A stretch of 64,000 nucleotides of DNA, taken from positions 4,126,556-4,190,555 of the forward strand of contig OX459105.1 of NCBI GenBank assembly GCA_949775045.1, given 5' to 3'. Origin of the DNA: Metridium senile (taxonomy: Eukaryota; Cnidaria; Anthozoa; Actiniaria; Metridiidae). Under the pieces are notes generated by a model. That model was not told the DNA's origin. It did no database searches and saw nothing but the letters and a program-made list of their open reading frames with translations. Every line of letters begins with the position of its first letter. Position 1 is the first letter of the stretch. Shown here piece by piece: positions 32,560-45,100 of the stretch. The translations under genes and the position numbers were made by a program.

Positions 32560-33010
32560 TATAGAAATCATAAGGAGTGCGTTGAACATTGGTCGAATAT
32601 CGTATATGATTGTATGTACACGATCGTGAATGATCACAGCGTAGAATCCCATCCCATCCCATTGGTCGAATATCGTATATGATCGTATGTACACGATCGT
32701 GAATGATCACAACGTAGAATCCCATCCCATCCCATTGGTCGAATATCGTATATGATCGTATTTACACGATCGTGAATGATCACAACGTAGAATCCCATCC
32801 CATCCCATTGGTCGAATATCGTATATGATCGTATTTACACGATCGTGAATGATCACAACGTAGAATCCCATCCCATCCCATTGGTCGAATATCGTATATG
32901 ATCGTATGTACACGATCGTGAATGATCACAACGTAGAATCCCATCCCATCCCATTTGTCGAATATCGTATATGATCGTATGTACACGATCGTGAATGATC
33001 ACAGCGTAGA
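32560..33010. repeat. 73-bp satellite, six units, with internal palindromes
   Basis: Unit: TTGGTCGAATATCGTATATG, ATCGTATGTACACGATCGTG, AATGATCACAACGTAGAATC, CCATCCCATCCCA. TACACGATCGTG and the ATCGTATATGATCGTAT part are near self-complementary. Units two to five are almost identical. Confidence 0.95.
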
Positions 33011-33013
33011 ATG

Positions 33014-33245
33014 TATACACCTATTTCAGAAAACGTTGTCCTAGCAACAAGCATCAAGCCAAGACCAAAATGAATGCTGTTTTTTGCTGATAATGTATTG
33101 AAATTAAACAAAATTGATTGTTCACATTTTGTTCACATTTTGTAATTAGTTCGAATTCTGTAGGAAACAAATTTGATTTCAATACATTAGTAGCATAAAA
33201 CCAGCATTTATATCGGTCTTAGCTTGATGTTTGTTGTCTACAACG
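33014..33245. repeat. MITE related to the 8357 family
   Basis: TACACCTATTTCAGAAAACG start, TTGTCCTAGCAACAAGCATC, AAGCCAAGACCAAAATGAAT, then an inverse arm TTTATATCGGTCTTAGCTTG, ATGTTTGTTGTC. Arms are about 80 bp and diverged. Confidence 0.65.
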
Positions 33246-33811
33246 CAAAGGTTTTGTACAAGTTAACTTAGCGTCCAAAAGTTTCTCTTTTCAAATTGTT
33301 TGCTACACCTTTTCAAAATTAAACATCCTGAGAGGTTTTTCAGCCACTTATAAACTTCACTCTTGTCTTCGCTTTGAATATTTCAAAGTGTTTACCGTTT
33401 GACAGTCGGCGTGTCTTTTATATTAGGGTCAAATTCTCGCTTTCTGATTGGGTAACTTGTACAAAACTTTAATTGGGTGGCCACGGTAAGGCGCGTTATG
33501 CTGTAAAAGCAGCGCTTTTTGAAATAAGTATAGATGTGATCGAAGATAACATTTTTAATGAATATGTTTGCGCTCTATTTCACAGTAGCAATTCGATCAT
33601 TTTATTGTATGGATTCAGTGTTTGTGCTCTATTCCACAGTAGCATTCTAAATTTTCGCAACTGTCCCCCGGGGGTGAGGGTGAGGGGACTCGGTTGGTAA
33701 AAGTATCGGGTATGCTCGTTGTATCTCTTAGGGGTAAAAATCAGCGGTTCAGTATCTTGTAGGGTATCAAAATTTTTGTTTTGAATAAAATGTTACTAAA
33801 CTTTAACTGTA
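33246..33811. other. Spacer downstream of copy B, no gene
   Basis: Contains two near repeats (GCGCTCTATTTCACAGTAGC and GTGCTCTATTCCACAGTAGC) and a G-rich stretch near 33665. No coding signature. Confidence 0.4.
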
Positions 33812-33820
33812 GTTGTTGTA

Positions 33821-34046
33821 TAGCCTCCTCCGCATGCAACTCTTGACTCTGGGATTCCTTTGTTGACTGTGGGCATCCTGTGGCGGAACAAATGATGGGG
33901 GAGGGGGTGAGGGAGAGAGAGAAAAGAAGAGGAGGCCCTTCCTTTCTTATTTGGGGCCCATTCCTCTCCGGTTCGCATGATAAAGGGAACCCAGTAGGTG
34001 AAACGTGACAAAGGAAACCCAGCAGGGTTGCATGCGGAGGAGGCTA
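33821..34046. mobile_element. MITE (TAGCCTCCTCC family), intact, 9-bp TSD
   Basis: 226 bp, ends TAGCCTCCTCCGCATGCAAC and GTTGCATGCGGAGGAGGCTA, direct repeat GTTGTTGTA at 33812-33820 and 34047-34055. It defines the uninterrupted form of 29878-30733. Confidence 0.9.
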
Positions 34047-34204
34047 GTTGTTGTAGTGTATTTAAATACTTTTTGGATGGTTTTATTTCTCCCCCACTAG
34101 TAATATATTTACACAAGTAAATACTTGTATGTCTGTTTGATTCGTCATTTAAAGGGAAAATAAAATACATTCGGTTGAACAAAAAGAATTAGAATGTACA
34201 AACC

Positions 34205-35334
34205 CACATTTTTTACTGAACGTTCACGTCTTTTTTTTTCTGAACGTTTTTACCCAGATTTTTTACTGAACGTTTCACGTCTATTATTGCCATTTTCCCC
34301 TTTTTGAGCATTTTGAATGGGCTATAGCTCATATAAATCTGTAGTTTTGCATATTTTCATCATTTTCCCGCCACTTCCAAGCTTGCATGGGCCAAAGTTT
34401 ATTAAATATCAAATATAGTAATGGTTAAATACCTATAGATAGGGTCGTAATACTGATGAATGTAGACTTTTATAGACATAAGATTCTTTAATTGTGCTTC
34501 TAATAAAATTATTTCATTTACATTGAAATTGTGGTATTCTATACTAAAATTCTGAATAAAATTCATTCAATATTTTACAGCGCGACTGAGCTAAGGTGCA
34601 ACTTACTGACGTTTCAGGCGATATTCTACAACATACAGCCATTTCAAAAAACGTAGAATACTGAATAGTACATCCCAAGACCGAAATGCATTCTGGGTCA
34701 TGTTATTATTTGTTTTTACACTATTTCGTGTCATACCCTCTTTAAATAAAGACTTTATTATTATTATTATTACTATTATTATTATATTTTTTAAAGTAAA
34801 ATAAATGATAATTAGTTATTTCATTCTTAGTGCATTCCATTCAAAACAATATACCAGCTTGTTATGGGGAGTAAATATCGCTGTATTATATTATTTGTTA
34901 CAAATCAATGAGACCCACAATACCCTTTGGTCTTGGATGTATAAAATCGACTTAATTAAGGCAGGGAGAAAGTAATTTATTCTAAACAAAATCGGCTGAA
35001 ATTAACTCAGAGGATTGTAGAGATCAACAAGATTACACTGTAAGAGTTTTGTTGAATTTTATAAAATTTTAAGGCAAAAAATCGAAGGTTCAAAAGTATC
35101 CATATATCCTTTAGTAAATCAACACTAACAGTGAGATTGGGCTACCTGTGGTATCGGTTGAGTAATGTATACCAAAAAGGTGTTCTCATTATCCCATGAA
35201 ACAAATTATATTAGTTAAAGTGTGATAGTCAAATGACAACAAAAGAACACAATGGAATAAAGGTGCATTAAAGAGGAATACGTTAAAGATTGTTTCACGG
35301 GTTAATGAGAACAACGGCTATACGGTTTTGTATT
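34205..35334. repeat. Flank segment duplicated after copy C (56670-57790)
   Basis: Shares CTTTTTGAGCATTTTGAATG, ATGGTTAAATACCTATAGAT, CAACTTACTGACGTTTCAGG and TGAGATTGGGCTACCTGTGG with 56800-57780. It contains an inverted pair at 34630-34945 (CATCCCAAGACCGAAATGCA / CCTTTGGTCTTGGATG) and one diverged arm of the 3468 palindrome family (34965-35160). ACTGAACGTTTCACGTC repeats are at 34215-34285. No genes. Confidence 0.8.
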
Positions 35335-37766
35335 GGAGGTTTTATGGAATCTTTTTTTGACGTCACATACCAGTCCGGATCAGTCACCAAATTTGGCTAC
35401 CGTGGTTTGTTGTGGTATTTGAGAAACCAAAACAGTAGAACAGCCAATCAGAGCACGTTTTTAGTTTATGACGTCACACCTAAATGAACGCTAACCGGCC
35501 CACAACTAAAATCTAAATGGCGCCCGAAATTGTTTACGACTGAGAAGACGTTTGATCATATTATTCCATAACTGAAGTATTCTTACGTCAGATCTTCAAA
35601 TTTCCATTTGTATCTCACTTTGTCTTTGCATGCAACGACATCGCAAACCTGAATTCGATAGATTGATCTAGATATTCCAGAACGCGATGTATATATCGAG
35701 TGAAAGTTTAGTAAGGTTATATGCGTTTATAATATTAAGACATTTTGACATTCTGCTCTTGAAATGGAAACCCACATGAACTGTTTGTATGAAATACGGT
35801 TCCGAGAATCTTCTGTTTACGCCGCTTTAGTCTATATTTCCTTTGTACAAGAAAACAGTTTAAACTACAAGAAATAGAATGTTTGGGACTGCCTGAAGGT
35901 GACCATTTAAAACAAATAAATAATAAATAAATTGTCGTTCTTAGAGATTGTTTTATATTGTATTGTTTTATTCAAGTAACTGATATTGTTTTCTGATTCT
36001 CTGTGTAAAAATTAAGACATTTGTAATCAACACATTTGTTATCACTGTCAGAGTCTGTCAAGCTAGTATCTAATGGTACTTTGACCTTCCTTTATTTTAG
36101 CACAAGGGCAATCAGAGTCACGTTATGCTTTCCCCATACAACAGGGACTTTATATGAAGTAAAACTCTTGCCATTTCCTTTCGCCTTACGTGATCTCTGT
36201 GCTATTTTTCGGCATTTGTGACATAGAAACGGCGGGTGTACATCAGGGAGACATAAATTCAGTTTAGATTACAGATGTCATCACATTCAGTCTTCAAAAC
36301 AGAAGCTTTGACTTTTCTGGAATCGTCACGTACGTTTGATCTACATATTCGACAACGGTCTTCAAGATATTCATAATGTGAGCTTTGACTTTCTGAAAGA
36401 GAGCAAGCAGAAACATATTGGTTAAATTAAAACTTAATTAACAGACAAAATATACACATGCCTGCATTCAAGTGTCAAATCTCTATAGCAGAAGTTATAC
36501 TCCATAGTTCTTCATAGTGATATATATGCATGTAGCTATTCACGAAATACTCTTGAACAGCTTCACACTAGCTGCGAAGCCAATTGACAAATAAAACACA
36601 GCCTTTAGCGACCGATAGAGCGAACTCTTAAACGTAAACATGTAAGGTATATTATACGCGTATATTACTTAGGCAAATTGTATACCCGGAGACAAAATCA
36701 AAGCGGCCCACCGTTCTATAGACCGGCCCATGTTGAGACTTCGCACAATGGAAGATAAATATCTTCTGAATTTCTCTATATTTTTTTCGTAGAACCAAAA
36801 AAATCATATGGAGAGAACGTAGACAATGTATTTAGGAAACTGGGGTTTGAAATGTTGCTTTGAAGTACCAATGTGGTTAGTAAATCTACTCACCGTTTGC
36901 CATCACTTTGCTTCATCACTCCGGTAATAAGCTGAAACTGTACTCTGAATAATACTCTTCAACATGGTATATGTTAATCTCGCAAAGATATTGATGAAAT
37001 ATCCTCAAAACCCCCAAAACAGAATGTTACGGCGGGTGAAATGAGCCACCGGAATAATGACGTCATAATCCTTTTAGACAACAAACCACGGTAGCCAAAT
37101 TTGGTGACTGATCCGGACTGCATACTGGCCTCGTCTCGAGTCTGGCCGTCAAACTGGCCGCCTTGCACTTGTTCACATCGATGCCAACTTTATCATGTTT
37201 TGATGAAAATCTGTCACATGAATAGGACTTGAGGACATTTTATGCTACTAACGGAAAAAGAAAGAAAAATATCAACACACCATCTTCGTGAAATGAATTA
37301 GCAATGGAGAAAAAATCTTCACAAATCATAACAAAATGCCATCGGATTTTCACCGGTCATCCAAAGCAGTTAGGTTATATACATAAGTCAAATTGAAGAA
37401 GTTAATCTTGTTTGTAAAGTGAAGTAAATGTTTTTAAATTTACACGAATGTGTCTTGTACGACTGAATTTCAATATGGCGAACGTGACAAAAAGGACTTG
37501 TAGGCTTCGTGACAGACTCAAAAACTGTGTAAAAACTCAGTTTTATAATTGAGATATCAATAAATTTATTTGGAAAATAAAGTAAAATACCTAAAACTTG
37601 CTATCTTGATGTTCAAAATTTTACTTAATACGAAAAAGACTAAATAATTCTGCACTTTTTACACTTTGCCGATAGTTTCATAAAAACTTTACGGCCAGCT
37701 TCGGCCAGCTTGTGTACACGCCACCAAAATACGTCACAAAAAAACCTCCCATTGTATCCCATTGTA
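35335..37766. mobile_element. 2.4-kb insertion with nested 1750-bp TIR element
   Basis: Unit C reads TTTTGTATTGCATAATCTTG where unit B has this block between TTTTGTATTG and GTATAATCTTG. Outer ends are GGAGGTTTTATGG and AAAAAAACCTCCC. Inner element 35371-37120 has 42-bp TIRs starting CAGTCCGGATCAGTCACCAA and the direct repeat CATAC (35366-35370, 37121-37125). No transposase reading frame. Confidence 0.7.
37160..37380 (+). repeat. Dispersed repeat, shared with 62640-62915
   Basis: ATGCCAACTTTATCATGTTT, CTGTCACATGAATAGGACTT, ACACACCATCTTCGTGA and CATAACAAAATGCCATCGGA occur in the same order on the - strand at 62640-62915. So open frames in either place are repeat-borne. Confidence 0.65.
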
Positions 37767-37849
37767 TAATCTTGATTATCGGACGTACAACGGAATTATG
37801 CATTAAATTGTAAATCAATTATTTTGCTTTTATGTCAAAAAATTATTAT

Positions 37850-38670
37850 AGAATAAGATGGAATAAATGACTAAATAAAATCAAGAAATCTCTTACAAAT
37901 AGAATTACATTGTAAAAAAAAGTCACCTTTCAGTTTGTTGTGGGGTTCCTGTGTTGCCAAATACGTCCTGCTGCATGGGGAATCCCCGGGATTTTGGGCT
38001 TCCTGTGTACCTACAATATGTTCAATCATTTGAGTACACTCGACTAATAAAAAGTGATTGTTTTGATTCTGACTACTGACTATTATTTTCATTTAAAAAG
38101 TATGTTGAGAATTGCTAGCCTGCGTTGAGGTCGGTCTGCGGACTATCGTGTCAGGATAAAAACACGAGTGACGTCATTGTGTTCGGGATTCTTTCTGGTC
38201 GTTTCCATTGTGTTTGCTCTACAAAATAGAGAAAAATATGACCCAAAGACATCTAAAATCTTAAACTGAATATAAAAAAGGTAAGAATATATCGTGTTTA
38301 TCTCTTGTAAGTGTCTTTTTATACCAAACATAAATTTAATTTCTTAGAATATCGAGATTGAGAAACTTTTATTGTTTAATAAAGTTTCGATCGAGAAAAC
38401 TGCTGGAGTTGATCTTCTCGATCGTGACAGACTTATCTTCATTCATTCGTGGTCAATTTGGTTTAAATATCTGAATTTGAACTTTAATAAATGTTATCTC
38501 TCAGCAGTTTTAGTCTCTTTGTTTTATAGTTTAATCTTTGGCACTATTTCGTTTCATTTTCGTTTCAATATTTTGTAATTCTTGTAACTGAGAAATTAAT
38601 TATTTAGGTAGGTTGATTATTCTCTAAGCATTCTACAACACAATTCAATCGATTGTGTCTTAAATAAACC
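37850..38670. repeat. Duplication-boundary segment, occurrence 2
   Basis: Same ordered blocks as 17105-17930 (GGGGTTCCTGTGTTGCCAAA; CATGGGGAATCCCCGG; GGTCGGTCTGCGGACTATCG; CAATCGATTGTGTCT). Start of unit C. Confidence 0.8.
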
Positions 38671-38713
38671 GAGTGAGCATATTTGAAATTGCTTCATGCC
38701 ATAATTCATGTAG

Positions 38714-39005
38714 TTACATAGCTTTGGAACTATCTGCCAATCGAGATTAAGGAATCTTCCTCAGTTGAAATATTTAAGAAGAGAACAAAAACATTTTTAT
38801 TCAACACCTAAATTATAGATATAATTTATATTTTTCTTTTTTACTGATATGTACATACAAAGTTTTAAACATTTTTCTTCGTTTCGTTTTCATAATAATT
38901 TTCATAATAGTTTTATCATTTCCTATATACTTATATATTTTTATCATGTAAAAAGCATTGAGAGTTTTAAATGCGTTTTTAAGAAATAAAGTATTATTAT
39001 TACAT
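38714..39005 (+). mobile_element. 5'-truncated LINE insertion with target duplication TTACAT
   Basis: Between TTACAT (38714-38719) and TTACAT (39000-39005). Unit B has the unoccupied site (AGTTGCTTATGTTTC at about 23860). The insert codes LWNYLPIEIKESSSVEIF, KKRTKTFLFNT then stop, the usual LINE polymerase C-terminus, and ends in AATAAAGTATTATTATTA. So it arrived after the B/C duplication. Confidence 0.85.
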
Positions 39006-39153
39006 GTTTCAAACTCCCATACCATGCATGCAAGCACCTTTTTTGGCCAATATGAACACAGTCGACATACATCACAATTATTGATGAAAATGTATGCATT
39101 ATAAATTATCTAGCAAATCATTAAAGTAAATCTCTCTTTTTATGCTTATAGCC

Positions 39154-42100
39154 ATGAATTTTATAGTCCTCCCTCTTCCATCACCTCGTGATAAAGATCT
39201 TTTGAGATTCATTATCCATTGTTTGAAAGAACAAGGTGTTCAAAGGGAGTGGATAAACATTGACAAAAGAACAAATGAAGTTCAGATATATGGTAGATCT
39301 GAAGCTGAAATTGCTGAAGGTAAAGATCAAGTAAAATTTTTAATTGTAAGTATAATGATAGTATTGTTAACTTAATTATGAAATTATTAATTTAATGCAA
39401 GAAAAATTAACAAAAGAAATGATTTAATCATATCATGACCATGGAGGAGAATGTAATTCTTGTTAAAGAGGGTGCTGTGTGTTTCCCTCCCCCCGTCATC
39501 CCCCTTCATTATCATGATAAAAGTTAAACAGTCATTGAATTCCACAATAAATATATCAAGTGGTATAGTCATTGATAAATGATTTACCTTTCTATTTTTT
39601 CTTGTTCATGCAACAGCAAGATTATTACCGGTATCTACATAACAAGCAACATGGGAAGGTAATATGTCAAGGAGTGTTATAGTACAGTTAGACATCAAAT
39701 TATACATTATATTGTAAACAATAGATTCAATTAATTACAAGTCAGCTCTCGTACGGACCTTTTTAGCCTGACAGAGACAAAACACAGCCTTAATCTGGCC
39801 CGAACACCGTTCTGATGGCAGAACGTGAGCCGAACATGAACCTGACAAAATCCAATTCAGGTTCTGAGCTAACGAGCCTAACACATTATGGCTGATGTTA
39901 CGGTCCTGAACAGTCGGTTTATAGTCACTCCGCCCGAAAGTCGTTCCGCCCGGAGCAAGTCCGCCCGATCTCCGAGTCGATCCGCCCGGACTTTATAAGT
40001 CGATCCGCCCGATGATTTAGTTAATGTTTAGTCACCATATTATAAGCTTTCTGTGTCTACAAAAATAAAATAAATCGTTTAGGACATGTTATGGATGATT
40101 ATAAGTACGTCAGGTCGAATCGTGTTGGAAATTCTGGGCATCGTACTATCGCATATATATAAAGGATGAAGCACAGAGATAAGCTGTTATAAGTCAGTAT
40201 GAGAATGGAGATGATGAATCTTATGTCCAAAACTTATTTTGTTTACCAGTATGAAGAAATCGGTGAGTAAGGCCGAGCATAAAATATATTCTGATCGTAA
40301 TTGTAGGGTTTGTTTACAAGAATATATTTCGTAACCAAGGCGGTCTCAGCCGGTGTTGACGAAAAGTCATTGTGAATATTTTTATAAGTCTGTAGCCTTG
40401 CGTGTAGTAAGTCTTTGACTTTTTGAATAAATATGCTTAAATAATGGTATTATCAATCAATAAAAGTTTGAATAAACAGCTTTTTGCATGAAGTGTTTGC
40501 TGTGCTCAGTGTTTTTTTGACAATCTTCAAGAAGGCGTTAGTGAAAGCGTCCTTTGTCACGCATCAGTTATTGTTTATTGCCATCATCAAAATCATCAAA
40601 ATATCGGTTTTTGAAGACCATACTCTAAAAAACATAATATAACAACTCCATTTTAAGTCCCAAACGTTTTTATTTAGTTGTTTCTGTCCCATCAGTATAC
40701 TAATATTGATAAACGAAACCACTCTTCGATTGACGTTAATAACAACGAGTCGATCCGCCCGATGCAATGCTTTGTCTACATCGGGTACGTGAAAGCATTG
40801 CAGGGTAAACAGTTTTTAACAGCTATTATTTTTTAATAATGGATATCGGGCGGAACGACCATTGACATATATTGCACGCTTTCAAGAAACAGATTTCAAC
40901 ACTAATTGTGTATCAGTATTGTTAACTAGACAGTTACAGAAATAAAGAGAATAAACATAATGATAATACTTTATTACAATGTTGATATTCGTAACTATTA
41001 GTCATCATTAAATGGCAAATTATTATTCATAAAGTTTTTTAAGATTTCGGGCGGAATGACCACTATAGTATAAACAAACATCCAGTCGATCCTTTAATAG
41101 TACGCTTAAGAAGTAAATTATACATTTATACTTAGATTAAAAGGTAAAGAGTTGACATACGATACAAATTTCAGACAGAGTTTAGTTTTTGAGACTTATT
41201 GAAGATAAAGTATTCACATTTCTGATAGAGACAGCATCGGGCGGATTGACTCGTTGTTATTAACGTCAATCGAAGAGTGCTTTCGTTTATCAATATTAGT
41301 ATACTAATGGGACAGAAACAACTAAATAAAAACGTTTGGGACTTAAAATGAAGTTGTTATTTTATGTTTTTTTAAAGTATGGTCTTCAAAAACCGATATT
41401 TTGATGATTTTGATGATGGCAATAAACAGTAACTGATGCGTGACAAAGGACGCTTTCACTAACGCCTTCTTGAAGATTGTCAAAAAAAAAAAAAAAACAC
41501 TGAGCACAGCAAACACTTCATGCAAAAAGCTGTTTATTCAAACTTTTATTGATTGATAATACCATTATTTAAGCATGTTTATTCAAAAAGTCAAAGACTT
41601 ACTACACGCAAGGCTACAGACTTATAAAAATATTCACAATGACTTTTCGTCAACACCGGCTGAGACCGCCTTGGTTACGAAATATATTCTTGTAAACAAA
41701 CCCTACAATTACGATCAGAATATATTTTATGCTCGGCCTTACTCACTGATTTCTCCATACTGGTAAACAAAATAAGTTTTGGACATAAGATTCATCATCT
41801 CCATTCTCATACTGACTTATAACAGCTTATCTCTGTGCTTTATATTTTATGCGATAGTACGATGCCCAGGATCTCCAACACGATTCGACCTGACGTACTT
41901 ATAATCATCCATAACATGTCCTAAACGATTTATTTTATTTTTGTAGACACAGAAAGCTTATAATATGTTGACTAAACATTAACTAAATCATCGGGCGGAT
42001 CGACTTATAAAGTCCGGGCGGATCGACTCGGAGATCGGGCGGACTTGCTCCGGGCGGAATGACTTTCGGGCGGAGTGACCTGATACCGAACAGTCGGACA

Positions 42101-45100
42101 ACACTCTAACATGAACCTAACACAAGCCTAACACCGATATAAAATCCGAATCAGGCTCTGAGCTAACAAGCCTAACACATTATGGCTGCATGTTACGGTT
42201 CTGAACAGTCGGACAACACTCTAACACAAACCTAACACAATCCTAACACCGATATAAAATCCGAATGAGGCTCCAAGCTAATGAGCCTAATACATTATGG
42301 CTGCATGTTACGGTCCTGAACAGTCGGACAACACTCTAACATGAGCTTAACACAAGCCTAACACCAATATAAAATCCAATTCAGGTCCCTGAGCTAACGA
42401 GCCTAACACATTATGGCTGATGTTACGGTCCTGAACAGTCGGACATCACTCTAACACAAACCTAACACAAGCCTAACAACGATATAAAATCCGAAATATT
42501 AACACTTGTGAAACTATCTAATTAGCGTGTGAAACGGAAGTTTTTTCTTTATGCGCATAAATTATCGTTGATAAATCGTCGTGTGATCACGTTTTTAACC
42601 AATCATTTTTCTGATTTTTTTCACGTGATAAAAGTCACGCTAAATTGTAAAATTACGACTGTTGCGAGCACCTCAATGGCGTCGTTCACACGGTATAAGT
42701 TAGCTTTAGTGAGCTCTTTAGTCAACATTTTGCAATGATTTAAGCAAGGAAATTGCAAAACAATCTTGTTGGTTTGTATAATAGTAGGTGAGTTTTGTAA
42801 TAAAGTCATTTAACACAAACTATTAACGTGAATTTGTTCTTAAAGTTTTAAATATGTCCGCTAACAATGAGGTTGATTTAAATGTACTTTTTCACCCTGA
42901 TGCCAAAGAAGATTTCGAAGGTTTTGGTCCTGATGAGATCCAAGAAGCTTTTCAGCAGTATTTAGCTAGGGTGAATGAGTGAAGAAGACAGGGATGAAGA
43001 TGAGGAAAACACCGATGATAATGCTTGCGAAGTGGAATGGAAAAGTGACTCCGTAAACGATCAGCCGGAGTTTACCGCGAATTCAGGTCCAAATGAACAG
43101 CTACCAGATAACGCAGAACCAATTGATTATTTCAATCTATTCTTCACAGATGAATTGATGCAAATTATAACAATTCAAACCAATCTCTTTGCTGAGCAAA
43201 CGTAACTGTCAATGCTGAAGAAAAAAGGGCACCGAATTCGAGGATGAAGGCATGCAAGCATGGAAACCAACAATATATATATATATATATGTGTGTGAGA
43301 AAATTACCGCCTGAATCAGGCCTGACTACGGCCTAATTATTCGCGATGATTGACAGTGCTCTTTCAATGCTCTTGTCATGCTCTTGTCACGCTCCAATCG
43401 CTTTTTGCAACGCTTTAAATGTTAGGCCCTTGTTATGCTCTTTTTCGCCCGTTTTATGCTCTATTTTATGCTGTGTTCATGCTCTTTTTTGCTCTTGTTA
43501 GGTTCTCTGACTTTCGCTCTTGTTTGGTGGTTGTTAGTTTCGTGTTCGGCTGATTTGTCCGGCCATTGTTAGGCTCGTGTTCGGTCAGACATTTCCGTAC
43601 GGGAGGGCTCTTGGTTAAAAACAAAAACTTGCTCCAAAAGCTTTGAATCCATTGTTTGAAATAATGTGCAGGCAACTGAAATAACATATATTGTTATATA
43701 CATCCCCTTGATATATAACAGGTTCCCATTTAAATCATTCTGTACTTGTGCAAATTGTGTTGATGTGTGCTAAAAACACACAGATCAACCAATCAGAGAA
43801 GTTCACTTCAGAAACAATATACTCTGATTGTTTGATCTGTGTGTTTAGCACACATCAACACAATTTGGATAAGTACAGGTTTAAATGGGAAAGTAGAGAT
43901 TAAAATGGGAACCTGTTATATTTAAAAGTCCTCTTGGGCTCTGATTGGTTCTTCTACTACTTTAGTTTTATCATCAAGTGCGCAAAAATCATGACAAAAA
44001 ATCACAATTTCTGCTATCAGATACGAAGAACTAAAAAAGCCAATCCTCAAAACCACAAGATATATTCCATGCTCTAAACCCCCAAAACAAAGATATTTCA
44101 TGCTTTAACCGGGGAGGTCAGGAGATTATGTCCAAAATCTAGACACTCGATCAGTGCTAAGCTAGCCTGTGTTAATTACAGCCGGAATTTTTTTCTCAAA
44201 AGTCTGTCTGTGAATCAGAGCAACGAACCGTGTTCTGGCCCCCAGCGAACTACATGATTATGTATACTAGATGCCGATTGGCTTTCGATGATGCTCTTTC
44301 TTACACAAACTCTCATTGGACAATTCAACATATCCCTTCTAAACACTGCATGCATGCAGGCATGCAGCATGTGTTGCATGATTTCTGCATGAATCTTTGC
44401 ATGCATGCTGCATGCATGCACTATTCATGCAATGCATGATGCATGCATGCATGCAAATACATGCTGCATGCATACAATGCATGCACTATGCATATTGCAT
44501 GCATGCACTTTATAGCTGCATGCATGCTGCATGCATGCACTTATATATAACGCAGGCATGCAATGTATACAGGCCATGCATGCACTATGATACATGCATG
44601 CAATGTTTTTATTTTTATTGTGGTTATTTTTATTTTTATTTAGTAAACTTAGTGAATAGTATTACAGTAAATGTGGGCAAATTAAAGAGAATGATATCCA
44701 GAATATTTGTGGGCATAATATCATATAATTATTATATATATAAATAGGCATTTATTTCTCATAATTATATGGCCATTATATTTCATACAATTTAGATTAC
44801 ACTGAGATCTAGAAAGCAATTTTGATAATCAAGTCTGTCATAAACTTTTTTATTTGAATAATCTTCTAAAATATTCCCTTTTTCACTTTATTTATCTTTT
44901 AATCAGTAATATGATGCTCTTGGGGTCCCTGTGGAATTTTTCATCACATGATTTGAAAAAATTCTCTGATTGGTCAATAAAAAAAGGTGGTAGCTTTGCT
45001 TCATTCAGTCATTAACAAGTTTGGTGTTGGATGAGAGACTGGATTTTCACTTCTTTTCAAGAGAAAAAACGGTTTTGTCCTCCTTTTATTGAAAAAAATG

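Larger units (their letters stand above)
39748..43606. mobile_element. piggyBac-derived element, copy 2, split by a foldback element
   Basis: Starts CGTACGGACCTTTTTAGCC and ends ATTTCCGTACGG as in 14125-15802. Tandem 115-bp units lie at 39850-39917 and 42088-42480. The part 39918-42087 is a separate insertion. Inserted in intron 2 of copy C beside the remnant of the alternative terminal exon. Confidence 0.75.

Noticed and set aside
32513..33111. Repeated small - strand proteins of about 68 residues
   Set aside because: Direct product of the 73-bp satellite; no start context or homology.
40800..41228. Cargo gene in the loop of the 2.2-kb foldback element
   Set aside because: No open frame of meaningful length or motif in the loop; only AT-rich sequence and GGGCGGAA boxes.
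44215..44747. Overlapping Met/His/Ala/Cys-rich open frames
   Set aside because: Artefacts of GCATGC repeats, which code Met-His-Ala/Cys-Met in every frame.
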